Positions 1 to 7,825 of a stretch of 7,825 nt of DNA are shown piece after piece. Location: NCBI GenBank assembly GCA_005883365.1, contig VAXA01000044.1:1-7825 (forward strand). Direction: 5' to 3'. The DNA is from Actinomycetota bacterium. Its GTDB lineage: Bacteria > Actinomycetota > Thermoleophilia > Gaiellales > Gaiellaceae. Made by a program: the position numbers and the translations under genes. The notes beneath the pieces are model-generated. The model searched no databases and was not told the origin of the DNA. It was given only the letters and a program-made list of their open reading frames with translations. Every line of letters starts with the position of its first letter. The stretch's first letter is position 1.

Positions 1-1
1 G

Positions 2-850
2 GACCTGCAGGAGATCTTCCTTACGCATTTCCACGCCGACCACTTCCTCGGCCTGCCCGGGATGCTGAAGACGTTCGCGCTGCGCGGCCGGGACGAGACG
101 CCGCTCACCGTCTACGGACCCCGGGGCGTGCGCGAGTTGTTCAAGCAGTTGCGGCCGTTCGTCGGCCGGTTGCCGTATCCGCTGACCCTCGTCGAGCTCG
201 AGGCAGGGGAGAGGCTCGAGCGCGGCGACTACACGATCGAGGGATTCCCGGTCGCGCACGGCTCCGACGCGCTCGGCTACGCCATCGCCGAGCAGGGACG
301 TCCCGGCCGTTTCGACGTCGCGGTCGCCGACGAGCTCGGCGTCCCGGACGGTCCGGCTCGCGGGCGGCTGCAGGCCGGGGAGGAGGTGACGGTCGCATCC
401 GGCCGCACCGTCACGCCCGCAGAGGTGCTGGGCGAGCCGAGGCCGGGACGGAAGCTCGTGCTCACCGGCGACACGACGCCCTCGCCCGTCGTCGTCCAGG
501 CCGCCCACGGCGCAGACCTGCTCGTGCACGAGGCGAGCTTCCTCGCCGAGGAGGCGGAGCGCGCGCGCGAGACGATGCACTCGACGGCCGCCGAAGCCGC
601 CGAGGTCGCGCGCCTCGCGCAGGTGCGCCTGCTCGCGCTCACTCACGTCTCGCCGCGCTACTTCGGGCCGGAGCTGGCGGACGAGGCCCGCGACGTCTTT
701 CCCGACACCGTCGTGCCTCGCGACTTCGACCTGATCGAGGTGCCCTTCCCCGAGCGCGGCGCGCCGCGGCTCGTCAAGAACGGTGCGCGGCCACCGCGCA
801 CCGATGAAGGCCGCGAGCCGGCGGAAGTCCCTATGATCGAGCCGCAATGA
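2..850 (+). CDS. rnz: Ribonuclease Z (tRNA 3'-processing endonuclease), 5'-truncated by window edge
   Basis: Metallo-beta-lactamase-fold endonuclease that removes the 3' trailer of precursor tRNAs in the cytoplasm. The reading frame is open from base 2, so the real start lies outside the window; about 50 N-terminal residues appear to be missing compared with the usual roughly 305 aa. Visible motifs in order: the zinc-binding THFHADH (His codons 26-28, 32-34 and 41-43, Asp 38-40), VAHGSDALGY (His 257-259), LTGDTTPS (Asp 470-472), LVHEASF (His 527-529), the HSTAAEAAEVA helix, and LTHVSPRY (His 644-646). This set and order is typical of RNase Z rather than a generic MBL hydrolase. The TGA stop at 848-850 overlaps the ATG of the next gene by 4 nt, so the two are probably translationally coupled. 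An arylsulfatase-like MBL is the nearest alternative but less likely. Confidence 0.93.
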   Translation, partial: DLQEIFLTHFHADHFLGLPGMLKTFALRGRDETPLTVYGPRGVRELFKQLRPFVGRLPYPLTLVELEAGERLERGDYTIEGFPVAHGSDALGYAIAEQGRPGRFDVAVADELGVPDGPARGRLQAGEEVTVASGRTVTPAEVLGEPRPGRKLVLTGDTTPSPVVVQAAHGADLLVHEASFLAEEAERARETMHSTAAEAAEVARLAQVRLLALTHVSPRYFGPELADEARDVFPDTVVPRDFDLIEVPFPERGAPRLVKNGARPPRTDEGREPAEVPMIEPQ

Positions 851-1059
851 GCGGGATGGTCCAGGTCGCGGTCGCCGGCGACGTCGCCGAGGCTGAGGAG
901 ATGCAGGAGATCCTCCGCAACGCGGGGATCGACTCGTCCATCGAGCAGGCGCCGGAGGACGACGCGGTGAGCGTGCTCGTGCCCGAGGCCGAGCTCGAGA
1001 CGGCGCAGGACGCGATCGAGGCCCTGACCGAGCCAGACGACCTGATTTCGGAGCCGTAG
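847..1059 (+). CDS. DUF2007-like small putative signal-transducing protein
   Basis: A 70-aa acidic protein with no signal peptide or membrane segment. The N-terminal half has a strand (VQVAVAGDVAEA), then a helix and the phrase EEMQEILRNAGIDSSIE. This matches the pattern of the DUF2007 family (putative prokaryotic signal-transducing protein): a small ferredoxin-like domain that begins with a short strand and a helix ending in L..AGI. The second half (VSVLVPEAELETAQDAIEAL) supplies the V.V...D/E...A...L motif of the same fold. The start is fixed by the ATGA overlap with rnz. It ends with TAG at 1057-1059, which shows that this genome uses TAG as an ordinary stop. Function is unknown. Position suggests co-expression with rnz, not necessarily a shared job. 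Confidence 0.8.
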   Translation: MSGMVQVAVAGDVAEAEEMQEILRNAGIDSSIEQAPEDDAVSVLVPEAELETAQDAIEALTEPDDLISEP

Positions 1060-1068
1060 GGGGACCTC

Positions 1069-1134
1069 GCGGGTGCTGCGCACCCGCTCGCTGGATCAAG
1101 GAACTCGGGCCGGGAGAGCGTGGTCTCCCGGCCC
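1069..1134 (+). terminator. Tandem hairpins, probable transcription end of rnz operon
   Basis: Two perfect stems follow the TAG stop. The first is 7 bp (GCGGGTG 1069-1075 with CACCCGC 1081-1087, 5-nt loop). The second is 11 bp (GGGCCGGGAGA 1107-1117 with TCTCCCGGCCC 1124-1134, 6-nt loop). Neither is followed by a T-run, which is common for high-GC actinobacterial terminators, so termination activity is inferred from position and stem strength. Confidence 0.55.
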
Positions 1135-1232
1135 TCGTGCTGAAGGCACATAAGGGGCTGACGCAGGGTTCGAGTCGCGCTTCCGTCGCGGCGCGCAGGC
1201 TGCGCTCTCGACCGCGCGGAGTTCCTCTGACC

Positions 1233-1259
1233 TAGCCGGGAGTCGTAGACTCCCGGCTA
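1233..1259 (+). promoter_or_regulatory. 11-bp perfect hairpin just upstream of methyltransferase start
   Basis: TAGCCGGGAGT (1233-1243) pairs perfectly with ACTCCCGGCTA (1249-1259) across a 5-nt loop, and an inner C-G pair may extend the stem. The hairpin ends 19 nt before the GTG start. It could be a second terminator for the upstream transcript, an operator-like palindrome, or a leader structure. A -10-like TAGACT (1246-1251) lies inside it; if that were a promoter, the hairpin would not be fully transcribed from it. The structure is seen directly; its role is open. Confidence 0.45.
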
Positions 1260-1278
1260 ATGACGACAGTCTTCGTCC

Positions 1279-2103
1279 GTGGCAGGGCGCGCCTCATCGC
1301 AGGCGCGGCCGCGTGGTCGCCACTCCCTTCGTAGTCGCGCTTTCGCAGACGAGCTCGTCCGCGACGCCGGCGTCCTGCCCGGCACGCTCGTACTCGACCT
1401 CGGCGCCGGCGGCGGCGTCCTGACGCGCGCGCTCGCGGATGCGGGTGCCTGCGTGCGCGCGGTCGAGCTCGACGCCGCAGCGCTGCGGCAGCTCGAGACG
1501 CGCTTCGGCGCAGATCCGCGCGTCGAGGTGGTCGAGGGGGATGCAACGCGGCTGCCCTTCCCCGAGGAGCCGTTCACCGTCGTCGCGAATCTCCCGTTCG
1601 CCGCCGGGACCGCGATCCTGCGCCGGCTTCTCGGCGATCCGGCCGTGCAGCTGAGGCAGCTCGACGCGATCGTGGAGTGGGGGCTCGCCGAGAAGCGGAC
1701 CGTAGTCTGGCCGTCGACGCTCCTCGCTTGCACGTGGGGAGCGTGGTACGAGCTGCGCCTCGTCCGGCGCGTGCCGCGCGCCTGCTTCGCTCCGCCGCCG
1801 AGCGTCGACGCTGCGGTGCTCCGTGCGACTCGGCGCTCGGAGCCTCTGCTGCCGCCCGCGCAGGCCGTCGCATACGAAGCGCTATTGCAGCGGGCGTTCG
1901 CGGCGCAGGCGCCCCTCGAGCGGGTCCTCCCGCGCGGGCTCGTTCGCCGGGCCGCCCACGAGCTCGGCTTCGACCCGCGCGCCACAGCCCGCGACCTCGA
2001 CGCGCGCCAGTGGGCCCGGCTCTACGCGGCGGTCAGATCTGCCACGCCCCGCCCACGAGCAGCGGCAGCTCGTCGCCGCCGCGGGTCACGCCGGTCACGG
2101 TGA
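1279..2103 (+). CDS. Erm-type 23S rRNA (adenine-N6)-methyltransferase
   Basis: Predicted S-adenosylmethionine-dependent methyltransferase of the Erm/KsgA family, 274 aa. By family it would methylate 23S rRNA adenine 2058 (E. coli numbering) and reduce macrolide/lincosamide/streptogramin B binding. Visible: GRHSLRSRAF (13-22), resembling the GQHxLRS entry motif of Erm; motif I DLGAGGG (40-46) for SAM; acidic AVELD (61-65); EGDA with Asp88; motif IV NLPF (104-107), the N-(I/L)-P-(F/Y) catalytic motif; then IVEWGLAEKR, WPSTLL and FAPPPSVDAAVLR, typical of actinobacterial Erm-like proteins. The first possible start is GTG 1279, because stops occur in frame at 1258 and 1261. No Shine-Dalgarno is visible, so a leaderless start is possible. 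The Arg-rich tail from about residue 253 is encoded within the 71-bp overlap with the opposite gene. KsgA (16S) is less likely because of the Erm-like N-terminus and WPSTLL region. Confidence 0.85.
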   Translation: MAGRASSQARPRGRHSLRSRAFADELVRDAGVLPGTLVLDLGAGGGVLTRALADAGACVRAVELDAAALRQLETRFGADPRVEVVEGDATRLPFPEEPFTVVANLPFAAGTAILRRLLGDPAVQLRQLDAIVEWGLAEKRTVVWPSTLLACTWGAWYELRLVRRVPRACFAPPPSVDAAVLRATRRSEPLLPPAQAVAYEALLQRAFAAQAPLERVLPRGLVRRAAHELGFDPRATARDLDARQWARLYAAVRSATPRPRAAAARRRRGSRRSR

Positions 2104-3238
2104 CTTCGTCGGAGCCGATCATGAAGTCGACGTGGATCTCGCTCTCGTTGATCCGCGGCAGGTCCGCGGGATCGGCGATCGGACTCGCATACGCGTCGCC
2201 GAGCGCGACGTGGCTCGCCGCGTTCTCGTCGAGCAGCGTGTTGAAGAAGGTCCGGCCGAGCCGGCCGATGCGGCTCTTGCCGTCGACAAGCGCCACCTCG
2301 CCCAGCCGCGCGGCGCCTTCGTCCGTGGCGCAGCGCTGCCGCAGCGCGTCGGCGTTCGCGTCGGCCTCGATCCCCACCGCCCGCCCTCCGTCGAAGCGGA
2401 TGCGGAGCCCGGTCACGATCGCGCCGCCCACGTCGAGTGGCTTCGTCGAGGCGACGATTCCTTCCGTCCGCTCGGGGTCGGGCGTCGTGAAGAGCTCCTC
2501 GGTCGGCAGGTTCGGCACGTGGTGGATGCCGGTGCGCGTCGTCGCGCCGCCGCCGTCCTTCGCGAAGCGCGAGCTGGGGAGGAGGCCGACGGTGAGGTCG
2601 GTGCCAGGCCCGGCGAACCGCAGGGCGTCGAGGCCCAGCTCGTCGAGCCGCGACGCCACCTGCCAGATCTCGTCGATCCGGCTCCGCCAGGCCTCGACAG
2701 GGTCGGGCTCGTCGAGCCGGCAGACGTGGGCGACGTCGTGCCAGAGCGCCTCGACTGCCGCGTCCGGCTCGAGTTCCGGGAAGACGACCTGCGCCCACGC
2801 CTCGGTCGGGAACGGCGAGACGGTCCAGGCGACGGAGCGGTCGTCGACCACCTTGAACAGCTCCCGCACCGTCGGAAGCCGGTCGCGGCCCGCACGCCCC
2901 GGATCGAGTCCGTCGAGCAGGCCGGGCGGGACGAACGGCGTGAGCACGATTCGGGCGGCCTCGAGGTCGCCGAGCTCCAACATGCGGCGCCCGAGCCACG
3001 GCGGCACCCACTCGAGCGAATCGTCCGGCGCCGACTCGATCCGGATCCGCTTCACGTGCGGGTCGAAGTAGACGACGTCCACGTAGCGCGCGCCGCACTC
3101 GTAGGCGCCGCGGGCGATCCTGCGGATGAGCGGCGCAGCCTCGAGCGGCCCTTCGACGGCCACGACCTGGTCGGGCTGGACGTTGGCGCCGTACCCGACG
3201 ATGAGCTCGGCGTACCGGTCGAGAAGCTCCTCGTTCAC
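2033..3238 (-). CDS. M29-family metallo-aminopeptidase (AmpS/AmpT/PepS-like)
   Basis: Cytoplasmic dinuclear-metal aminopeptidase of MEROPS family M29, 401 aa, the usual length. It begins VNEELLDRYAELIV, the standard family N-terminus, which supports the GTG start at 3238. A longer in-frame start at 3352 would add a Ser/Arg-rich stretch unlike the family and overlap the upstream gene. Metal ligands by family pattern: Glu247/248 in PNLPTEELF, Glu314 in LGEVALV, His343 in DENAASHVALG, and His369 and Asp371 in NESEIHVDFMIGS. All are present, so it should be active. It probably trims N-terminal residues from peptides. The start has no good Shine-Dalgarno. It lies 28 nt downstream of the 162-aa gene on the same strand, so a shared transcript is likely. 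Its 3' end overlaps the erm-like gene tail-to-tail. Confidence 0.93.
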   Translation of the reverse strand: MNEELLDRYAELIVGYGANVQPDQVVAVEGPLEAAPLIRRIARGAYECGARYVDVVYFDPHVKRIRIESAPDDSLEWVPPWLGRRMLELGDLEAARIVLTPFVPPGLLDGLDPGRAGRDRLPTVRELFKVVDDRSVAWTVSPFPTEAWAQVVFPELEPDAAVEALWHDVAHVCRLDEPDPVEAWRSRIDEIWQVASRLDELGLDALRFAGPGTDLTVGLLPSSRFAKDGGGATTRTGIHHVPNLPTEELFTTPDPERTEGIVASTKPLDVGGAIVTGLRIRFDGGRAVGIEADANADALRQRCATDEGAARLGEVALVDGKSRIGRLGRTFFNTLLDENAASHVALGDAYASPIADPADLPRINESEIHVDFMIGSDEVTVTGVTRGGDELPLLVGGAWQI

Positions 3239-3266
3239 GGGTGAGACGGTATAGCGTCGCCGGCCT

Positions 3267-3755
3267 TCACCACTCGCTCCACTCGCCGATGCGCGGCGAG
3301 ACGCCGAGGTAGACGTCGAGCTCGTCCGGCAGGTACTCCGGGAAGGCGGCATACGCGGTCAACCGCACGTGCCCCTCGAGCAGCACGAGCTTCGCCCGCG
3401 CGGGGTCCGTGACCACGATCAGCTCGGGATTCGTCGCGGCGGCCGCGGCGATCGCGCGATCCCCATCGTCGCCACCCTGAACCTCGGCGGCGACAGTCGC
3501 GAGGCGAGTGCCGTGCGAGACGGTCAACCACCAGTCCCAGTTGATGTAGAGGATGGCCAGCACCTCGGCAGGCGTGAGAGCGACGCGCTCCCAAGCGACG
3601 TCGTCCGGGAAGCCGTTGAACAATCCTTCGCGCCGGCGCCACTGGCGTCTTCGCTCGTGGACATCGGCCGGGGTCCAGCGCGAGGTGGCCGCAACCTCGG
3701 CCGCCCAGAAGCTCTCGAGCACCTTCGCCTCCGTCACCCCGCCCAGCGTCCGCAT
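3267..3755 (-). CDS. Uncharacterised protein with ParB-like GHxRLTA motif
   Basis: A 162-aa soluble protein that I cannot assign a function. The N-terminal half is helical and rich in charged residues and Trp (ESFWAAEV, RRRQWRRREG, NWDWWLTVSHG around residue 72). The C-terminal half has PELIVVTDP (110-118), then LVLLEGHVRLTAY (123-135) and LDVYLGVSPRIGEW (146-159). The x-EGHxRLTA string followed by a strand resembles the GG/EGHHR-LxA motif of ParB-like/sulfiredoxin-fold domains, which bind or hydrolyse nucleotides, but the rest is not like chromosome-partitioning ParB and no helix-turn-helix is seen. The start ATG at 3755 lies 53 nt from the divergent gene; a GTG six codons in is the alternative. 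Probably co-transcribed with the downstream aminopeptidase. Confidence 0.75.
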   Translation of the reverse strand: MRTLGGVTEAKVLESFWAAEVAATSRWTPADVHERRRQWRRREGLFNGFPDDVAWERVALTPAEVLAILYINWDWWLTVSHGTRLATVAAEVQGGDDGDRAIAAAAATNPELIVVTDPARAKLVLLEGHVRLTAYAAFPEYLPDELDVYLGVSPRIGEWSEW

Positions 3756-3808
3756 CTGTCGTATTGTCCTCGTCGTCCGTAGCCGCCCCTTCCCACCGAG
3801 GAGGAACG
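3756..3808. promoter_or_regulatory. Short divergent intergenic region with one AT-rich hexamer
   Basis: 53 nt separate two divergent genes. The only AT-rich patch is TATTGT at 3762-3767, a TAnnnT-type -10 candidate on the plus strand. Its complement, overlapping GACAAT (3771-3766), could serve as a -10 on the minus strand about 10 nt before the ATG at 3755, implying a leaderless mRNA. No -35 was recognised for either direction, so this is only a candidate. Confidence 0.25.
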
Positions 3809-5743
<1,935 letters not shown>

Positions 5744-5744
<1 letters not shown>

Positions 5745-7042
5745 TGCTCTGGCAGAAGGAACTGCCGGCCGCCGACCTGGTCATCCGCGGTGCCCGCGTG
5801 CTCGACCCGGTGGAAGGGATCGATGCGCGGCTCGAGGTGCGGATCGACGCGGGGACGATCGCCGAGGTCGCGGAACGGATCGATGCGAACGAGCACCGCG
5901 TCGTCGAGGCGGACGGGCTCATCCTCGCGCCCGCCTTCGTCGACCCGCACGTGCACCTGCGCACGCCCGGCCGCGAGGATGAGGAGACCATCGCGAGCGG
6001 CACGGCGGCCGCGGCAGCGGGCGGTTACTGCGCGATCCTCGCGATGCCGAACACCGATCCGGTCGTCGACTCGGCGGTGACGCTCGCTGCGCTCGTCGAG
6101 ACGGCGCGTCGCGAGGCCGAGGTGCCGGTGGGCTTCCTCGCCGCGATCACGCGCGGGCAGCGCGGGGAGGAGCTGACCGAGATGGGCGAGCTCGCCGACA
6201 GCGGCGCGGTCGCCTTCTCGGACGACGGCGTGCCCGTCGCCTCCGCCGGGCTGATGCGCCGGGCGCTCCAGTACGCCTCGACCACCGACCGGCCGCTCGC
6301 GCTCCACTGCGAGGAGCCGACGCTGTCGCACGGCGGTCACGTGCACGAGGGGCGCGTTGCGGCCGAGCTCGGCTTTGGCGGCTATCCCTCGGTCGCCGAG
6401 TCGGTCGCGGTCGAGCGCGACCTCTCACTGGCCGGCTACGAGCGGGGCCGTGTCCACGTCCTCCATCTCTCGGCCGCCGAGTCGGTCGACGCGCTCCGCC
6501 GGGCGCGGGTGGCCGGCGTCACCGCGAGCGGCGAAGCGACACCGCACCACCTCGTCCTCACCGACGACGCGGTCCGCTCGCTCGACCCGAACGTGAAGAT
6601 GAACCCGCCCCTGCGGGCCGAGCAGGATCGGCTGGCACTGCTCGAGGCGCTGCGGGACGGGACCATCTAGGCGGTCGCCACGGACCACGCGCCGCACGCC
6701 GCGCACGAGAAGGAGGTGCCGTTCGAGGCGGCGCCGTTCGGGGTCACCGGCCTCGAGACGGCGTTCGCCGCGCTCTACACGCACCTCGTCAAGCCGGGCC
6801 TGCTGCCGCTGGAGACCCTGCTCGAGCGGATGTCGGCCGGGCCGGCACGGATCTTCGGTCTCGACCGCCCTCGCGTTGCCGCGGGCGCGCGGACGAACCT
6901 CGTCCTCCTCGACCTCGAGAACGAATGGACGGTGGGCGAGCGACCCTTCCGCTCGCGGTCTGGGAATTCGTGGCTGCTCGGCTCGACGGTGAGCGGCGCG
7001 GTGCGGATGACCGTGGCCGGCGGAGCTGTGGTGCACGAATGA
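5744..7042 (+). pseudogene. pyrC: Dihydroorotase (class I), interrupted by in-frame amber codon
   Basis: Dihydroorotase interconverts N-carbamoyl-aspartate and dihydroorotate at a dinuclear zinc site. The frame spans 432 codons, normal family length, but TAG at 6668-6670 (codon 309) splits it into a 308-codon front (5744-6667) and a 123-codon rear (6671-7039). Front motifs: DPHVHLRTPG (His69, His71), MPNTDP (101-106), FSDDGVPV (Asp160/161), LALHCE (His188), VLHLSAAES (His241), PHHL and VKMNPPLR. The rear begins AVATDHAPHAAHEK with the catalytic Asp314, then FGVTGLET and LLERMSAGPARIFGL. The front alone therefore lacks the catalytic Asp and should be inactive. Start ATG 5744 shares one base with the pyrB TGA; GTG 5741 is the alternative; GGAGG lies at 5732-5736. 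Apart from the amber codon the sequence looks under normal constraint, so an error or a very recent mutation is likely. Confidence 0.9.
6668..6670 (+). other. Premature amber (TAG) codon in pyrC
   Basis: It sits between DGTI and AVATDHAPH, where many dihydroorotases have Asp or another residue. A single change from GAG, AAG, CAG, TGG or similar would give TAG; from GAC or GAT two changes are needed. The next base is G and no known readthrough signal follows. Confidence 0.9.
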
Positions 7043-7825
7043 GTTACCTGGCGCTCGCAGACGGCACCGTCTGGCACGGCGAATCGGTCGGCGCCGAGGA
7101 CAGCGCGCTCGGCGAAGCAGTCTTCACGACCGGCATGTCGGGCTATCAGGAGGCGGTCACCGACCCGAGCTTCGAGGACCAGCTCGTCTGCTTCACCGCG
7201 CCGATGATCGGCAACTACGGCGTGGCCGAGGAGCGGAGCGAATCGGCCCGCACGCACGCGCGCGCGGTGCTCATGCGCGAGGCGCGCGGACCGGAGTGGA
7301 CGGATTGGCTTCGTGAGCGCGGGGTCGTCGCTCTCACCGGGATCGACACGCGCAGCCTCGTCCTCCATCTCCGCGACGCCGGCGCCGCGCCGGGCATCGC
7401 CGTGGCTTCGGATCTGCCGGTCGAGGAGGCGATCGAGCTCGCCGCGCAGCAGCCGCCGATGCTCGGTCGCGCGCTCGTCGAGGACGTCTCGACCGACGAG
7501 CCGTACGTGTACGCGGATAACGGCCGCGTGCGAATCGCGGTCGTGGACTACGGCGTCAAGCGCTCCGTCCTCCGCCGGCTCGTGAAGGCCGGCGCAGCGG
7601 TGACCGTCCATCCGCACGACACGGATGCCGACGAGCTCGCGGCCTACGACGGCGTCCTCCTCTCGCCGGGGCCGGGCGACCCCGAGCCCCTCGCCGCGCA
7701 GACCGACACGGTGCGGGAGCTCCTGGGCCGGACGCACGTGCTCGGCATCTGCCTCGGCCACCAGCTGATCGCGCGCGCCACGGGCCACGAGACGTACAAG
7801 CTCCCGTTCGGCCACCGCGGCGCCA
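7039..7825 (+). CDS. carA: Carbamoyl-phosphate synthase small (glutaminase) subunit, 3'-truncated by window edge
   Basis: CarA hydrolyses glutamine and passes ammonia to CarB to form carbamoyl phosphate for the pyrimidine (and arginine) pathways. 262 codons are present, about 70% of the usual length, and the frame is open to the window end. The N-terminal domain shows the family phrases YLALADGTVWHG, TGMSGYQEAVTDPSF (33-47), GNYGV (65-69) and LTGIDTRSLVLHLRD (106-120). The class I glutamine amidotransferase domain begins VRIAVVDYGVK; then LLSPGPGDP, GICLGHQLIA with nucleophile Cys238 (codon 7750-7752), and FGHRGA at the window edge; the catalytic His/Glu lie beyond. Start ATG overlaps the pyrC TGA as ATGA, with only a weak GGAG upstream, so its translation may depend on ribosomes finishing pyrC. 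carB is expected just downstream. Confidence 0.96.
   Translation, partial: MSYLALADGTVWHGESVGAEDSALGEAVFTTGMSGYQEAVTDPSFEDQLVCFTAPMIGNYGVAEERSESARTHARAVLMREARGPEWTDWLRERGVVALTGIDTRSLVLHLRDAGAAPGIAVASDLPVEEAIELAAQQPPMLGRALVEDVSTDEPYVYADNGRVRIAVVDYGVKRSVLRRLVKAGAAVTVHPHDTDADELAAYDGVLLSPGPGDPEPLAAQTDTVRELLGRTHVLGICLGHQLIARATGHETYKLPFGHRGA

Larger units (their letters stand above)
1060..1278. other. Intergenic region with three hairpins, no gene
   Basis: 219 nt between the DUF2007-like gene and the methyltransferase. It contains inverted repeats at 1069-1087, 1107-1134 and 1233-1259 and a shorter one at 1193-1205. No convincing ORF, tRNA or known riboswitch was recognised. It probably holds the end of the rnz transcript and the control region of the next gene. 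Confidence 0.7.

Noticed and set aside
1167..1176. GGTTCGAGTC, resembling a tRNA T-loop
   Set aside because: The flanking bases do not form a 5-bp T stem and no acceptor, D or anticodon arms could be placed.
1260..1334. 24-codon ATG ORF overlapping the methyltransferase start, a possible erm leader peptide
   Set aside because: It begins at the end of the hairpin and overlaps the main gene by 56 nt, unlike known erm leader peptides that end upstream; no Shine-Dalgarno. Kept only as a weak possibility.
1677..3244. Long plus-strand open frames (464 and 473 aa) across the peptidase gene
   Set aside because: They are antisense to a well conserved M29 gene with all metal ligands, and show low-complexity Arg/Ser/Pro composition typical of GC-rich shadows.
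3239..3352. Longer N-terminus for the M29 peptidase from an ATG at 3352
   Set aside because: The added residues are Ser/Arg-rich shadow of the upstream gene, and the family begins at the VNEELLDRYAELI phrase.
6716..7042. Internal restart of pyrC at GTG 6716 making a separate protein
   Set aside because: The purine-rich AGGAG directly abuts the GTG with no spacer and the fragment would start after the TDHAPH motif; it is the tail of dihydroorotase.
6775..7815. 346-aa minus-strand open frame opposite pyrC/carA
   Set aside because: Antisense shadow; spans the pyrC-carA junction, both conserved on the plus strand.

Overview
The window is a very GC-rich bacterial chromosomal segment (codon third positions are almost all G or C; the estimate is by eye). 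Overlapping ATGA-type gene junctions, GTG starts, starts without a clear ribosome binding site, and a PyrR hairpin placed directly on the Shine-Dalgarno sequence all fit a high-GC actinobacterium. Protein wording suggests a deep-branching actinobacterial lineage such as Thermoleophilia, but that is recalled resemblance and was not searched. No mobile element, tRNA, rRNA or CRISPR array was seen.

Layout. (1) Positions 2-1059: the 3' part of a ribonuclease Z gene (rnz), overlapped by a 70-aa DUF2007-like protein. (2) Positions 1060-1278: a gene-free stretch with three hairpins, two of which share the same 8-bp stem core. (3) Positions 1279-2103: an Erm/KsgA-type rRNA adenine N6-methyltransferase, overlapping tail-to-tail by 71 bp with an M29 aminopeptidase on the minus strand (2033-3238). 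(4) Upstream of the peptidase and probably in one transcript with it, a 162-aa unknown protein with a ParB-like GHxRLTA motif (3267-3755). It is divergent from a 99-aa ABM-like small protein (3809-4108). (5) Positions 4109-7825: a strong hairpin, a PyrR-binding RNA hairpin, and the de novo pyrimidine operon pyrR-pyrB-pyrC-carA, whose last gene runs off the window.

The operon encodes a regulator (PyrR), aspartate carbamoyltransferase (PyrB), dihydroorotase (PyrC) and the glutaminase subunit of carbamoyl phosphate synthetase (CarA). Genes are joined by 1-4 nt overlaps, so translation is probably coupled. PyrR is expected to bind the leader hairpin and block translation when uridine nucleotides are plentiful.

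The main surprise is that two of these four genes are broken in the sequence as given. pyrR lacks the DITLYRDD segment, and its two halves lie in different frames, which fits a deletion of roughly 50 nt (3n+1). pyrC has an in-frame amber codon at 6668-6670, five codons before the catalytic TDHAPH motif. pyrB and carA look intact. Because the two lesions lie 2.2 kb apart in an otherwise well conserved operon, they are either recent decay, compensated elsewhere, or assembly/read errors. This must be resolved before any biological claim. I found no clear evidence of a wholly new system.
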